From positions 1-62,188 of the forward strand of contig JBAVIP010000060.1 in assembly GCA_049687015.1 (NCBI GenBank): 62,188 bases of DNA, written 5' to 3'. Under the pieces are notes generated by a model, which was not told the DNA's origin, did not search any database, and saw only the letters and a program-made list of their open reading frames with translations. The position numbers were made by a program, and so were the translations under genes. Of this stretch, positions 32,074 to 40,582 are shown in pieces. Each line of letters opens with the position of its first letter. The first letter of the stretch is position 1. This DNA comes from Methylotenera_A sp049687015. Its GTDB lineage: Bacteria > Pseudomonadota > Gammaproteobacteria > Burkholderiales > Methylophilaceae.

Positions 32074-35000
32074 CTATAACCTAGCACTATACAAATCTGT
32101 CTCTTTTTCAAACCTACCAAAATGCAGCATGATCGTTGGCAGAATCAACAAATTAAGGATGGTCGAAGTCACTAGGCCGCCGACGATAATCGTCGCCATC
32201 GGGCCTTCGATCTCCCGTCCGGGCTGACCGCTACCAGCTGCCAGCGGCAGCAGGCCCAGCGCGGTGACGAGCGCAGTCATCAGGATGGAAGGCAGGCGTT
32301 CCTTCGCGCCCCTTACGCAGGTTTCCAGGTTCCAGACGCAATGTTCTTCATCCACCAGATGCTGGAAATGCGATACCATCATGATGGAGTTACGCAAGGT
32401 AATACCGAATAACGTCACGAAGCCTACCAGCGAGCCTAGCGAAATCCAGCCACCCGTAAACAAGGCCGCCAGCACACCGCCAATCAGCGCAAACGGCAGG
32501 TTGGCAAAGGTGAGCAGCAAATTGCGCAAGCGGCCAAAGGCGATATACAGCATGAGGAAAATCGCGACGCCTGCTAATAAAGAATGCACGATGAGATCTT
32601 CGCGCGATTGTGCATTGGCTTCGGCCTCGCCGGTAAATTCCAGATAATTGCCGCTGCTTAATTTGATGTCTTTTTTAATGCGTTTTTTTAGCTCGGCACT
32701 AAAACTTTCGACGTCGCGTCCATGCACATTGGCGGTAACGGTTTGAATGCGTTTTGCACCATCGTGCAGAATTTTCGAGCGGCCATTTTCTTGTGAAATA
32801 AACGCAATATCCTTTAAATGCAACAGCTTACCTTCCGGGTTAAACAGCGGGATATTGCCAATATCGCCAATGTCATCACGCGCTTCCTCCTCCAGCACCA
32901 CGCTTAAGCCTACCACGCGGCTGCCAAAATACACCTGCGAAACCGGAACGCTTTCATAAGCCGCGCGGATGGTATCCAGTACATCAACGGCCTGGAAGCC
33001 CCATATCGCAAGCTTGTCCGGGCGCAGCCGAATCACCGCTTGCGGCGTACCTGGAGGAGATTGCACCAGCACATCGCCTGCGCCCTTGGTGCTGTAGAGT
33101 AGATCAGCGATTTTTTGCGCATCGCGGTCCAGCGCGTCTAGATCGTTGCCGTAAATATTGATGACGATTGAGGCGGCATAGCCTGAAATCGTTTCTTCGA
33201 TGCGTTCGGTTAAAAAGGTATTGATGGCGAAATTAACGCCGACAAAACCGATTTCCGCTTTGCCGTCGCCATCTGTATCTACGGCTTCACCCGCCAATTC
33301 TTCACGGATATCCGCCAAAATGCGGTTTTGTTCCTCGCCCGGTAGTGTGCCTATTTCGATTTCAAACTCGCTGTAATGGGTGCCAAACGTGTCAGCAGCA
33401 TTAGGTGCTCGGCCGACCCACTGCGTTACCGATTTAACTCCTTTAATCCCGCGTAAAACTTTGGCTACTTGCTTTCCAAGCCGCAAGGACTCTTGCTCCG
33501 AGGTACCAGGCACAGCGGTCATGTGCATGATGAAATGGCCTTCGTGCAGCGCGGGAATAAACTGGTTTTTGAATAAAGGCAGTATGCCCAGGCCAAGCGC
33601 AATCAGCAAAAAGCTGATGCCAATCACCAGTTTGTAATGCTTTTCGATTGTATAAAGAAGCTTGACGTAACCACCTTTAATATGGCGGATGATAGGCGAG
33701 TCTTCCGTATCCAGCTGGGCCTTGCCAAGCATCAGGTAACATAGTGCCGGCGTAAGCGTGAGCGCGACCACAAGTGAGGCCATGATGGCCGCAATATAGG
33801 CAAAGCCTAATGGCGCGAACAGCTTGCCCGCCACACCAGATAAGGTGAGCAGCGGCATAAACACTAACGCCACAATCACCGTTGCATAGACCACAGAACT
33901 GCGTACTTCCATGGAAGCGTTAAACACGACCTTGTGCACGGGCAATGGCTGGGCGAGCAGGCGATTTTCTTTCAGGCGCCTGAAAATGTTTTCAGTATCA
34001 ATAATGGCATCGTCTACAACCTCACCTAAAGCTATAGCTAAACCACCTAATACCATGATATTCAAGCCTATTTTAAAATAGCTTAGCACGACAATTGCAG
34101 AGAGTAGCGAGAGCGGAATGGCAGTAGCTGAGATAAATGCTGTACGTGCGTTAAACAGAAATAGAAATAAAATGGTGATGACCAGAACCGAGCCAATGAG
34201 AATGTCAGTACGTACGCCATCGATCGCGGTCTCAATAAAATTGGCAGGGCGGAACAAGCCTTCATGCAAGATCACCTGTTCGTTTTTCAAGGTAGGTTTC
34301 AGTTCTTGCAGCGCAGATTCTATGGCCTGGGTAACCGCATGGGTATTGGCTCCCAGCTGGCCTTGCACCGACAGGTAAATACAGGTTTCTTCGTTAATGG
34401 CCGCGCTGCTGATGGAAGGTGCCGCACCTTCTATCACGCGGCCTATATCGCCTAATTTAATGGTGAAGCCGTTCTTGTGCAGCAAAGTCGCTTTGGCCAG
34501 AGTGGCTGCAGTGGTGGCTTGGCCTTCGGTTTTCACAATAATGCGCTGATTGCTGTTTTGAATGAAACCGGCCCCGCTGACGCCGGTGGCCTTTTGCGCG
34601 GCCGCGACGACGTCATTGATATTCAGTTGATAGCGTACCAGTTTCGCAGGGTCAATTTGTATCTGAAACTGCCGCACTTCGCCGCCAAACACATTCACAT
34701 CCGCCACGCCGGGAATCGCCAGCAGATGCGGCACAATGGTCCAATCTACCAGTGTTCTCAATTCCATCAGGTTGCGTTTTTTGGAGGTGACGCCAAAGCC
34801 TAAAACCGTACTCGCTGACGAGGTGAGCGGGGTGATATTAGGCGTGATGCCTTTCGGGATCTGGTTGGTGAGCGTGCTCAAGCGTTCCGCGACCACTTGC
34901 CTGTTTCTGTAGATGTCGGTGTCTTCGTTAAAAATGACAGTGACAATTGACAAGCCCGGAATGGACTGTGAGCGCATGTCCGCCACGCCGACCGTGCCGG

Positions 35001-35220
35001 CGATGCTGCTTTCAATCGGCTGGGTGACCAGACTTTCGACTAACTCGGCCGATAGGCCGGGAGATTCCGTCTGGATAATGATTTGTGTGGGCGAAAACTC
35101 AGGAAAAACGTCCAGATTGCTGCGGGTCAGGCTGTAGATGCCATATAGCACCATGAGGCTCGCCAAGCCAATAATCACGCCATAAAAGCGGATGGAGAAA
35201 CGAACGATCGCCGACATCAT
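32074..35220 (-). CDS. Heavy-metal efflux RND pump, CusA/CzcA family
   Basis: This 1048-residue inner-membrane pump is a complete RND transporter of the heavy-metal efflux group, driven by protons. It has the usual twelve helices and two large periplasmic loops. Helix 4 carries GGLAIALGEVVDDAIIDTENIFRRL, with acidic residues for proton transfer; this differs from classical CzcA (DFGxxVDGA) and CusA. The exported metal therefore cannot be named from sequence. It is the last gene of an operon with an outer membrane factor and an adaptor. Its start lies after a 231-base repeat-containing gap. Confidence 0.9.
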   Translation of the reverse strand: MMSAIVRFSIRFYGVIIGLASLMVLYGIYSLTRSNLDVFPEFSPTQIIIQTESPGLSAELVESLVTQPIESSIAGTVGVADMRSQSIPGLSIVTVIFNEDTDIYRNRQVVAERLSTLTNQIPKGITPNITPLTSSASTVLGFGVTSKKRNLMELRTLVDWTIVPHLLAIPGVADVNVFGGEVRQFQIQIDPAKLVRYQLNINDVVAAAQKATGVSGAGFIQNSNQRIIVKTEGQATTAATLAKATLLHKNGFTIKLGDIGRVIEGAAPSISSAAINEETCIYLSVQGQLGANTHAVTQAIESALQELKPTLKNEQVILHEGLFRPANFIETAIDGVRTDILIGSVLVITILFLFLFNARTAFISATAIPLSLLSAIVVLSYFKIGLNIMVLGGLAIALGEVVDDAIIDTENIFRRLKENRLLAQPLPVHKVVFNASMEVRSSVVYATVIVALVFMPLLTLSGVAGKLFAPLGFAYIAAIMASLVVALTLTPALCYLMLGKAQLDTEDSPIIRHIKGGYVKLLYTIEKHYKLVIGISFLLIALGLGILPLFKNQFIPALHEGHFIMHMTAVPGTSEQESLRLGKQVAKVLRGIKGVKSVTQWVGRAPNAADTFGTHYSEFEIEIGTLPGEEQNRILADIREELAGEAVDTDGDGKAEIGFVGVNFAINTFLTERIEETISGYAASIVINIYGNDLDALDRDAQKIADLLYSTKGAGDVLVQSPPGTPQAVIRLRPDKLAIWGFQAVDVLDTIRAAYESVPVSQVYFGSRVVGLSVVLEEEARDDIGDIGNIPLFNPEGKLLHLKDIAFISQENGRSKILHDGAKRIQTVTANVHGRDVESFSAELKKRIKKDIKLSSGNYLEFTGEAEANAQSREDLIVHSLLAGVAIFLMLYIAFGRLRNLLLTFANLPFALIGGVLAALFTGGWISLGSLVGFVTLFGITLRNSIMMVSHFQHLVDEEHCVWNLETCVRGAKERLPSILMTALVTALGLLPLAAGSGQPGREIEGPMATIIVGGLVTSTILNLLILPTIMLHFGRFEKETDLYSARL

Positions 35221-35240
35221 GCTTTAATTCTCAATCCTCG

Positions 35241-35435
35241 TTTTAGCTCCGATATCACATCGCTTTGCGATAGATGAGTCTGCACTGAAATGAAGACAAA
35301 ATTAAAAAATTTAACGCTCATTTTAGTTATAACATAACGCGGCTTTGCCGCATTAGTTTCCACTGAAACTCGCAAAAGCACATTTTGGCTACGACATAAC
35401 ATGCTTCGCATGTGAGTCTGCGCCGAAATGAAGAC
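35241..35435. repeat. Three imperfect repeats in the efflux operon gap
   Basis: Units start at 35241, 35321 and 35383. Each begins TTTT(A/G)G and contains a short hairpin with a CTTTG or CTTCG loop (ATCGCTTTGCGAT, GCGGCTTTGCCGC, ATGCTTCGCAT). Units 1 and 3 then share GAGTCTGC and GAAATGAAGAC; unit 2 is more diverged. The last sequence also matches the 3' end of the adaptor gene in inverted orientation. Confidence 0.5.
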
Positions 35436-35461
35436 TGATTTTTTACAAAAATCAGTCTTCA
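35429..35461 (-). terminator. Perfect hairpin at the adaptor stop codon
   Basis: TGAAGACTGATTTTT and its exact complement are separated by TAC, giving a 15-bp stem that overlaps the adaptor stop codon. Transcribed on the minus strand it ends in a U-rich stem, so it could attenuate transcription before the pump gene. Confidence 0.4.
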
Positions 35462-36516
35462 TTTTCATTCTTAATCTGGTACTTGAATTCTTCAGAAAGC
35501 AGTAACTGCGCGCCACTCACGACAACCTCACTATTGGCATCAATGCCTTGATTAAACCAGCCGGTAGCCACTTCGGTATCTGCGGCGATGGGCTTGCGCA
35601 CAAACTGGTCTTTCCCTTGCTTGAAATAGGCCCAGGGCTTGCCTGCATACCATACGACGGCGTTGCTGGGGATGATAATGCCGTTGGTGCTGTCGCCCGC
35701 ATTTGGATCCAACTCGACATTGACGCGCATGCCAATGCGCAGCAATTCAGCCGGTGCGCTGTAATAGAATGTTTTGCCAAAACTGCTGCTGTCGCTGGTA
35801 GTGGCGGGTGAGACATACACCGCTTTAATGGGTGCGACGGATTCGTTGAGCGGCGTGACATGAATGCTGGAACCCGTTTTGGGCGCGGAGATACTTAACG
35901 GCAGGCTCACTTGAATAAGTACGTTTTTCCGCTCCAGCAAATTAGCCAGGTGCGGCGCTAACTTATCCTCAAAAGCCAATTTTGTCAGCACTTCGCCCCA
36001 TTGCAGTTTCATGCTGGTTTGCAGATTCTTGAGCTGTGATTCGCTGGCCGTGATTTTAGCGTTATCCGCACTCACCGCGGCCAGCGCTTCCTGCACGGCT
36101 CGGTCCGATACGTTTTTATCATCCGCATTCAGCGTTTTAAGGCGCTGATACTGCTGCATGTTGCTGGTGCTGGCGGCGCGCGCAAGCGCTATATCGGTTT
36201 TCAGGCTTAAGGCCCTGGCTTTCGCCTCAGTTAAACTGTCAATGCTGACCACATTGCCGTAGCTTTTTATTGTTCCCTGAAATTGTGCTGCACTCACTTT
36301 GGCAGTGGTGATGCCGCTATTCTGCTGGGTAGCGGGCGGCAGGCTGACGATATTAATACCGGCTTTTTCGCTTACTCGGCTAGGGCTTTCAATCTCTTCT
36401 TCTTGCCCGGCCCGATACGCTTCGTATTCATCACGCCCATAAAACACCAGCACCCAAAAAAGCGTCACGATGAGCAAGGCTTGCAGCGCAATTATAATCG
36501 TCAACTTCTTATTCAT
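35452..36516 (-). CDS. Efflux periplasmic adaptor (membrane fusion protein)
   Basis: This 354-residue HlyD/CusB-type adaptor links the pump to the outer membrane channel. An N-terminal membrane anchor (LTIIIALQALLIVTLFWVLV) is followed by a beta domain, an alpha-helical hairpin (about 95-165) and beta-barrel regions (PLNESVAPIKAVYVSPAT, GMRVNVELDP). I chose MNKK at 36516; upstream in-frame methionines lie inside the preceding gene. It is shorter than E. coli CusB (about 400 residues) and shows no methionine-rich metal-binding N-terminus. It overlaps the outer membrane factor gene by eight bases. Confidence 0.85.
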   Translation of the reverse strand: MNKKLTIIIALQALLIVTLFWVLVFYGRDEYEAYRAGQEEEIESPSRVSEKAGINIVSLPPATQQNSGITTAKVSAAQFQGTIKSYGNVVSIDSLTEAKARALSLKTDIALARAASTSNMQQYQRLKTLNADDKNVSDRAVQEALAAVSADNAKITASESQLKNLQTSMKLQWGEVLTKLAFEDKLAPHLANLLERKNVLIQVSLPLSISAPKTGSSIHVTPLNESVAPIKAVYVSPATTSDSSSFGKTFYYSAPAELLRIGMRVNVELDPNAGDSTNGIIIPSNAVVWYAGKPWAYFKQGKDQFVRKPIAADTEVATGWFNQGIDANSEVVVSGAQLLLSEEFKYQIKNENED

Positions 36517-37951
36517 GGTGTACATCCGCAGATATTGTGGTGGGCATAGAAAAATCGTCAAACAACGCACGTTGCATCACATCTTCAACCGCCAAGGCAG
36601 CTTGCAGGCTGTTAAATTGCGCCTCTAGCAGCTGCTGTTCGAGCAGGCCGGTGTTGAGCTGGTTCTGTGTCAGATCAAGGCGGTCGATTAAGCCTGCATC
36701 GAACTGGCGTTGCAGTTTCTGCGTCAATTGTTCTTGCGCTTCCAGTTGCGCTTTTAATCCGTGCGCATTTTCCAAGCTCGCTCGGTAAGATGCCAGACTT
36801 TGCCCTAAATCGCCGATGATTCTGGCTTGCAAGGCTTCGAATTGCGCGCCTTCAACCTCGCGCAGCCGGGTAGCCTCCGCAATAAGCGTTTGATTTTTAT
36901 TGATTAAATTTAGCAAAGCAGAAAATCCTAACGACCAGATGCTGTCGCCGAACTCAAACGCGAATCCTGGGCTAAGCGAAATATCAGGTGTTTGTTTAGC
37001 CACTTCCAGCTTGATTTTTGCTTCAGCTGCAGCGTATTTTTCCAGGCTGCGGCGAATGTCCAGGCGGTTGAGCAGGGCGCTTGCCTGTAAATCTCTGTTT
37101 TTATCCGGGATATTTAATAGAGCCGATTGCTTGGCCAGCGCTTCATCCAGATTCAACGGCTTAGGTGCAATGGCATTAAAACTTTCTACCGGCAACCCCG
37201 CATCTGTGGCTAAATTCGAGCGGATTTCGGCCAGTTTGGCCAGTTCGTTAGCCAGGTTGAACTGGGCTTTTTGTTGACGCAGCTTAGCTGCACTGAGTTC
37301 GGCGCTGGAGATTGCGCCTAAGCTTAGACGTTTGTTTAGCAAATCTACCAGCTTGGTTTGAATCGCCAACTCATTTTTGAGTGCGTCTACCATGGCGATA
37401 TTTTGATGGTAGCGCAATAAATCTTTGGCGATTTGGCTGCGTAGTTGCCAGGCCGTATCCGCGACATCAATGCGAGCGGCTTCTGCCAGGTGCTGCGCTT
37501 CCTCGACTCTAATTTGGCGCTTATTACCAGTTTCAATCGGGATTTCCACGTTTAAGCCATACGCCCAGGGCCGAATGTCGCCATTGGCTTGATTACTATG
37601 TGCTATATGGCCACCTATAACAGGATTTTGCTTTTGTGCGGCAGTCTTCAGGCTGGCATTGACAAGCGCTAACTGGGCTTTTGCGACTTCCAGTTTTGGG
37701 TGGTGATACAGCGCGCACCAGGTAAGTTCGTTCAAGCCCCAGGTGGTAAAGGGTAATTGGTTCTCGGTATAACCTTGCTTGATTAAATAAGCTTTAAAAT
37801 CATCACTGGTGATGTTTTTGCTCAGCAGTTTTGCCGAAGTTTGCGCCGGATCCAGTGGCTTGGCCTGATATTTTTCGTGCGCGCAACCAGCAGCAAGCAG
37901 GCTCAGGCTCAGTGTTGCGATCAAAAACTTTGATTGAGGTAAGAAATTCAC
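36509..37951 (-). CDS. Outer membrane efflux lipoprotein, TolC/CusC type
   Basis: This 480-residue protein is the outer membrane channel of the tripartite efflux system. The signal peptide ends in the lipobox LAAGC (C23), so the trimer is probably lipid-anchored. Two long helical repeats typical of the OEP family follow (ALVNASLKTAAQKQNPVIGG and DLTQNQLNTGLLEQQLLEAQ). It is the first gene of the efflux operon, which runs channel, adaptor, pump. Confidence 0.9.
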   Translation of the reverse strand: MNFLPQSKFLIATLSLSLLAAGCAHEKYQAKPLDPAQTSAKLLSKNITSDDFKAYLIKQGYTENQLPFTTWGLNELTWCALYHHPKLEVAKAQLALVNASLKTAAQKQNPVIGGHIAHSNQANGDIRPWAYGLNVEIPIETGNKRQIRVEEAQHLAEAARIDVADTAWQLRSQIAKDLLRYHQNIAMVDALKNELAIQTKLVDLLNKRLSLGAISSAELSAAKLRQQKAQFNLANELAKLAEIRSNLATDAGLPVESFNAIAPKPLNLDEALAKQSALLNIPDKNRDLQASALLNRLDIRRSLEKYAAAEAKIKLEVAKQTPDISLSPGFAFEFGDSIWSLGFSALLNLINKNQTLIAEATRLREVEGAQFEALQARIIGDLGQSLASYRASLENAHGLKAQLEAQEQLTQKLQRQFDAGLIDRLDLTQNQLNTGLLEQQLLEAQFNSLQAALAVEDVMQRALFDDFSMPTTISADVHHE

Positions 37952-37976
37952 GGCAAGAAACGATGTGCATTATCTC

Positions 37977-38225
37977 TTAGTTTTCAATGCTGGCGTGTAC
38001 CGAGCTGAGTGCGTCTTGTAAGGTTTCTTCAGACAGTTTGTTGATGGTTGTTGCTAGTAAATCAGCGGCTTCAACCGTGCGTACAGGCAGGTCATGCGTA
38101 TTCAGCTCGGCAATCAGGCCGGCCGCTGCGCCGGTAATGATAAGCAAGGTTTCGCGCTCTTTCATTAGCAGCTCAAGCTCGGCGCGCAGCATGTTGTTTT
38201 CATTAGAATGGATAGAGTTTTGCAT
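37977..38225 (-). CDS. Small hypothetical protein upstream of the efflux operon
   Basis: This 82-residue protein starts MQNSIHSNENNMLRAELELL and is predicted mostly helical. A hydrophobic stretch (TLLIITGAAAGLIAEL) is followed by a polar tail. I chose the ATG at 38225, since the 28 codons before it lack a clear ribosome binding site. It lies 25 bases before the channel gene on the same strand and could be its first cistron. I do not recognise a family. Confidence 0.55.
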   Translation of the reverse strand: MQNSIHSNENNMLRAELELLMKERETLLIITGAAAGLIAELNTHDLPVRTVEAADLLATTINKLSEETLQDALSSVHASIEN

Positions 38226-38337
38226 ATATTTATCTTTAAAATTGAGTGCTAAGCTGTATCTTGCTATTTGTAAGGCTTGCTTGTCAATGTACTTAATGAA
38301 TGTAAGCATAATTTTGTTTTTGTGTTTCTGTTTTCTC

Positions 38338-38367
38338 TTATCAAATTAAGCAAAGTTGGGATACAAT
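38338..38367 (+). promoter_or_regulatory. Possible sigma-70 promoter for tRNA-Leu and tig
   Basis: TTATCA (38338-38343), 18 bases and TACAAT (38362-38367) lie 53 bases before tRNA-Leu, which may be co-transcribed with trigger factor. Confidence 0.3.
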
Positions 38368-38420
38368 ACGCGTTTTATTGATTTGGGTATGCCTGTTTAA
38401 TTACATGGCCTAAATCAAAT

Positions 38421-38505
38421 GCGAGAGTGGCGGAATTGGTAGACGCACTGGATTTAGGTTCCAGCGCCGCAAGGCGTGAGAGTTCGAGTCTCTCCTTTCG
38501 CACCA
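38421..38505 (+). tRNA. tRNA-Leu(TAG)
   Basis: The acceptor pairs GCGAGAG with CTTTCGC (one G-U) and ends in encoded CCA. The anticodon stem CTGGA/TCCAG encloses TTTAGGT, giving anticodon TAG at 38455-38457. A long variable arm (CGCCGCAAGGCG) and the T-loop GTTCGAGTC confirm a class II leucine tRNA. Confidence 0.95.
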
Positions 38506-38559
38506 TCAACTATTAATCGTTTTCTATTTTTAGGAAACAACTTTTACAGGAAATGCAAC

Positions 38560-39864
38560 ATGGCAGCATCTGTTGAAACAATCAGTAGTTTAGAACGTCG
38601 CATGACAGTGAAGGTGCCGCTAGCACCGCTAGAAGGTCAAATTAAACAACGCCTAAGCCAAATTTCACGCACAGCTAAATTCGCAGGCTTTCGTCCGGGC
38701 AAAGCGCCTTTAGGCTTGGTGAACCAGCATTATGGCGACCAGGTGCGTGATGAAGTGTACTCTAAGGCGGTAGAAACCAGCTTTGGCGATGCGGTAGAAG
38801 AAAACAAATTACGCGTTGCCGGCTTTCCTAATATTGAACACAAGCCCTTTGCAGAAGCGGCGACCGAGTTTGAATATACCGCAACATTTGAAGTGTTTCC
38901 AGAAGTGAAATTGGGTGATTTAAGCACCATCAAGCTGGAAAAGCCAACTTTGGAAGTAACGGATGCCGATGTTGAAAAAACACTGGATGTGCTGGTAAAG
39001 CAAAGAGTGAGTTATGAACCGGTTAAACGTGCCGCCAAAAAAGACGACCGTGTGAACGTGAGCCTGACAGCTAGCATGGACGGGAATGTTGTAGAAAGCA
39101 CCGGTAACAAGGGTATTGACCTTGTGCTGGGTGAGCCAAATCGCATCGCTGCATTTGATGATGAGCTCGTCGGTGGCAAAGCGGGTGACACTAAAACTTT
39201 TGAAATCACTTACCCTGCAGACCATAACCCGGCTCAACTTGCTGGCAAAAAAGTGAGTTACGAAGTGACTTTTAACAGCGTTTCGCAACCTGTTTTGCCT
39301 AAAATTGATGCGGAATTTGCAAAAAGCTTGGGTGTGGATGATGGCGACGTTAAAAAAATGCGTGCTGAAATCAAATTAAGCCTTGAACAAGAAGTAGAAA
39401 AACGTGTCAAAGCACGTGTTAAAGAGGGCGTATTTCAAGCACTAATCGCAGAGTCTAAATTGGAAGTGCCTAAGGCTTTGATTGCTGTTGAAACTAATCG
39501 CATGATGCAAGTGACCGCACAAAACTTGCAACAACGCGGCATGAATCCTAAAGATATTCAGCTAGACCCAAGCATGTTTGAAGAGCAAGCAAAACGCAGC
39601 ACGACTTTACGCCTGATTTTGAGCGAAATTGTGAATGCAAATAACTTGCAAGCCAATGCTGATCAAGTGCGCGCGATGGTGGATACCTTTGCGAACAGTT
39701 ATGAGAAGCCTGAAGAGTTAGTCAATTGGTATTATGCCGATGTGAAACGTTTGGATGAGCCAGCTGCATTAGCGACTGAAGAAAATGTGGTGAATTGGGT
39801 GCTTGAGAAAGCTAAAGTTACCACTAAAAAAATCAAATTTGATGAATTAATGGCAGGCCAATAG
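38560..39864 (+). CDS. tig: Trigger factor (ribosome-associated chaperone and prolyl isomerase)
   Basis: This 434-residue chaperone binds nascent chains at the ribosome exit. The ribosome-binding signature appears as FAGFRPGKAPLGLVNQHYG (about 46-64). The FKBP-like isomerase domain (about 155-240) has VNVSLTASMDGNVV, and the C-terminal helical arms follow. I chose the ATG at 38560, after ACAGGAA, because earlier in-frame starts would lie within tRNA-Leu. The order tig-clpP-clpX-lon is the classical proteobacterial one. Confidence 0.96.
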   Translation: MAASVETISSLERRMTVKVPLAPLEGQIKQRLSQISRTAKFAGFRPGKAPLGLVNQHYGDQVRDEVYSKAVETSFGDAVEENKLRVAGFPNIEHKPFAEAATEFEYTATFEVFPEVKLGDLSTIKLEKPTLEVTDADVEKTLDVLVKQRVSYEPVKRAAKKDDRVNVSLTASMDGNVVESTGNKGIDLVLGEPNRIAAFDDELVGGKAGDTKTFEITYPADHNPAQLAGKKVSYEVTFNSVSQPVLPKIDAEFAKSLGVDDGDVKKMRAEIKLSLEQEVEKRVKARVKEGVFQALIAESKLEVPKALIAVETNRMMQVTAQNLQQRGMNPKDIQLDPSMFEEQAKRSTTLRLILSEIVNANNLQANADQVRAMVDTFANSYEKPEELVNWYYADVKRLDEPAALATEENVVNWVLEKAKVTTKKIKFDELMAGQ

Positions 39865-39890
39865 TGGCTATAGACAGAAGGTTATAGGCG

Positions 39891-40547
39891 ATGAGCAATT
39901 TTTTTGTGAATAACAGCCAAGTAAACAATAATCAAGTTACTGAGCCACAAGGCTTGGGTTATATCCCGATGGTCATTGAACAAAGTGGCCGTGGTGAACG
40001 CTCATATGACATTTACTCGCGCCTGCTGAAAGAGCGCGTGGTATTTTTGGTGGGCCCGGTGAATGATATGACGGCCAATTTGGTTGTTGCGCAACTGTTG
40101 TTTTTGGAAGCCGAAAATCCAGATAAAGATATCTCGCTATATATTAATTCACCTGGTGGTTCGGTGACTGCGGGTATGTCAATTTACGACACCATGCAAT
40201 TTGTGAAGCCAGATGTCAGCACCTTATGTATTGGTCAAGCGGCGAGCATGGGCGCTTTTTTACTGGCGGCCGGTGCCAAAGGCAAACGTTTCAGCTTACC
40301 CAATTCCCGTGTCATGATTCACCAGCCATCAGGCGGTTTCCAGGGCCAGTCATCCGACATTGAAATTCATGCCAAAGAGATTTTATATTTGCGCAGCAGG
40401 CTGAATGAAATTTTGGCGCATCACACAGGTAAAACGGCAGCAGAGATTGATCGTGATACCGAGCGTGACAATTTTATGAGTGCAGATGAGTCGGTTAAAT
40501 ACGGCATGATTGATAAGGTTATTGCCAATCGTTCTGAAGCGGCATAA
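39891..40547 (+). CDS. clpP: ATP-dependent Clp protease proteolytic subunit
   Basis: This 218-residue serine peptidase forms the chamber of ClpXP. The catalytic triad is S119 (IGQAASMGAF), H144 (VMIHQPSGG) and D193 (DTERDNFMSA). The N-terminus carries a short propeptide-like stretch rich in Asn and Gln before the conserved YIPMVIEQ. It lies 26 bases after tig and 35 before clpX, in a common unit. Confidence 0.97.
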   Translation: MSNFFVNNSQVNNNQVTEPQGLGYIPMVIEQSGRGERSYDIYSRLLKERVVFLVGPVNDMTANLVVAQLLFLEAENPDKDISLYINSPGGSVTAGMSIYDTMQFVKPDVSTLCIGQAASMGAFLLAAGAKGKRFSLPNSRVMIHQPSGGFQGQSSDIEIHAKEILYLRSRLNEILAHHTGKTAAEIDRDTERDNFMSADESVKYGMIDKVIANRSEAA

Positions 40548-40582
40548 TATAAAGACAGTTTTGTACGATTTAAGGATGTTGC

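Noticed and set aside
35241..35435. CRISPR array
   Set aside because: There are only three diverged units with irregular spacing and no cas genes; the units contain hairpins unlike CRISPR repeats with spacers.
35217..35516. 99-codon minus-strand frame across the efflux operon gap
   Set aside because: It overlaps the end of the adaptor gene in another frame and reads through the repeats; the product has no recognisable features.
36900..37277. Plus-strand frame of 125 codons opposite the outer membrane factor gene
   Set aside because: It is an antisense shadow of repetitive helical coding sequence.
38476..38559. Upstream extension of trigger factor
   Set aside because: The extra codons come from the 3' half of tRNA-Leu; the ATG at 38560 has a ribosome binding site.
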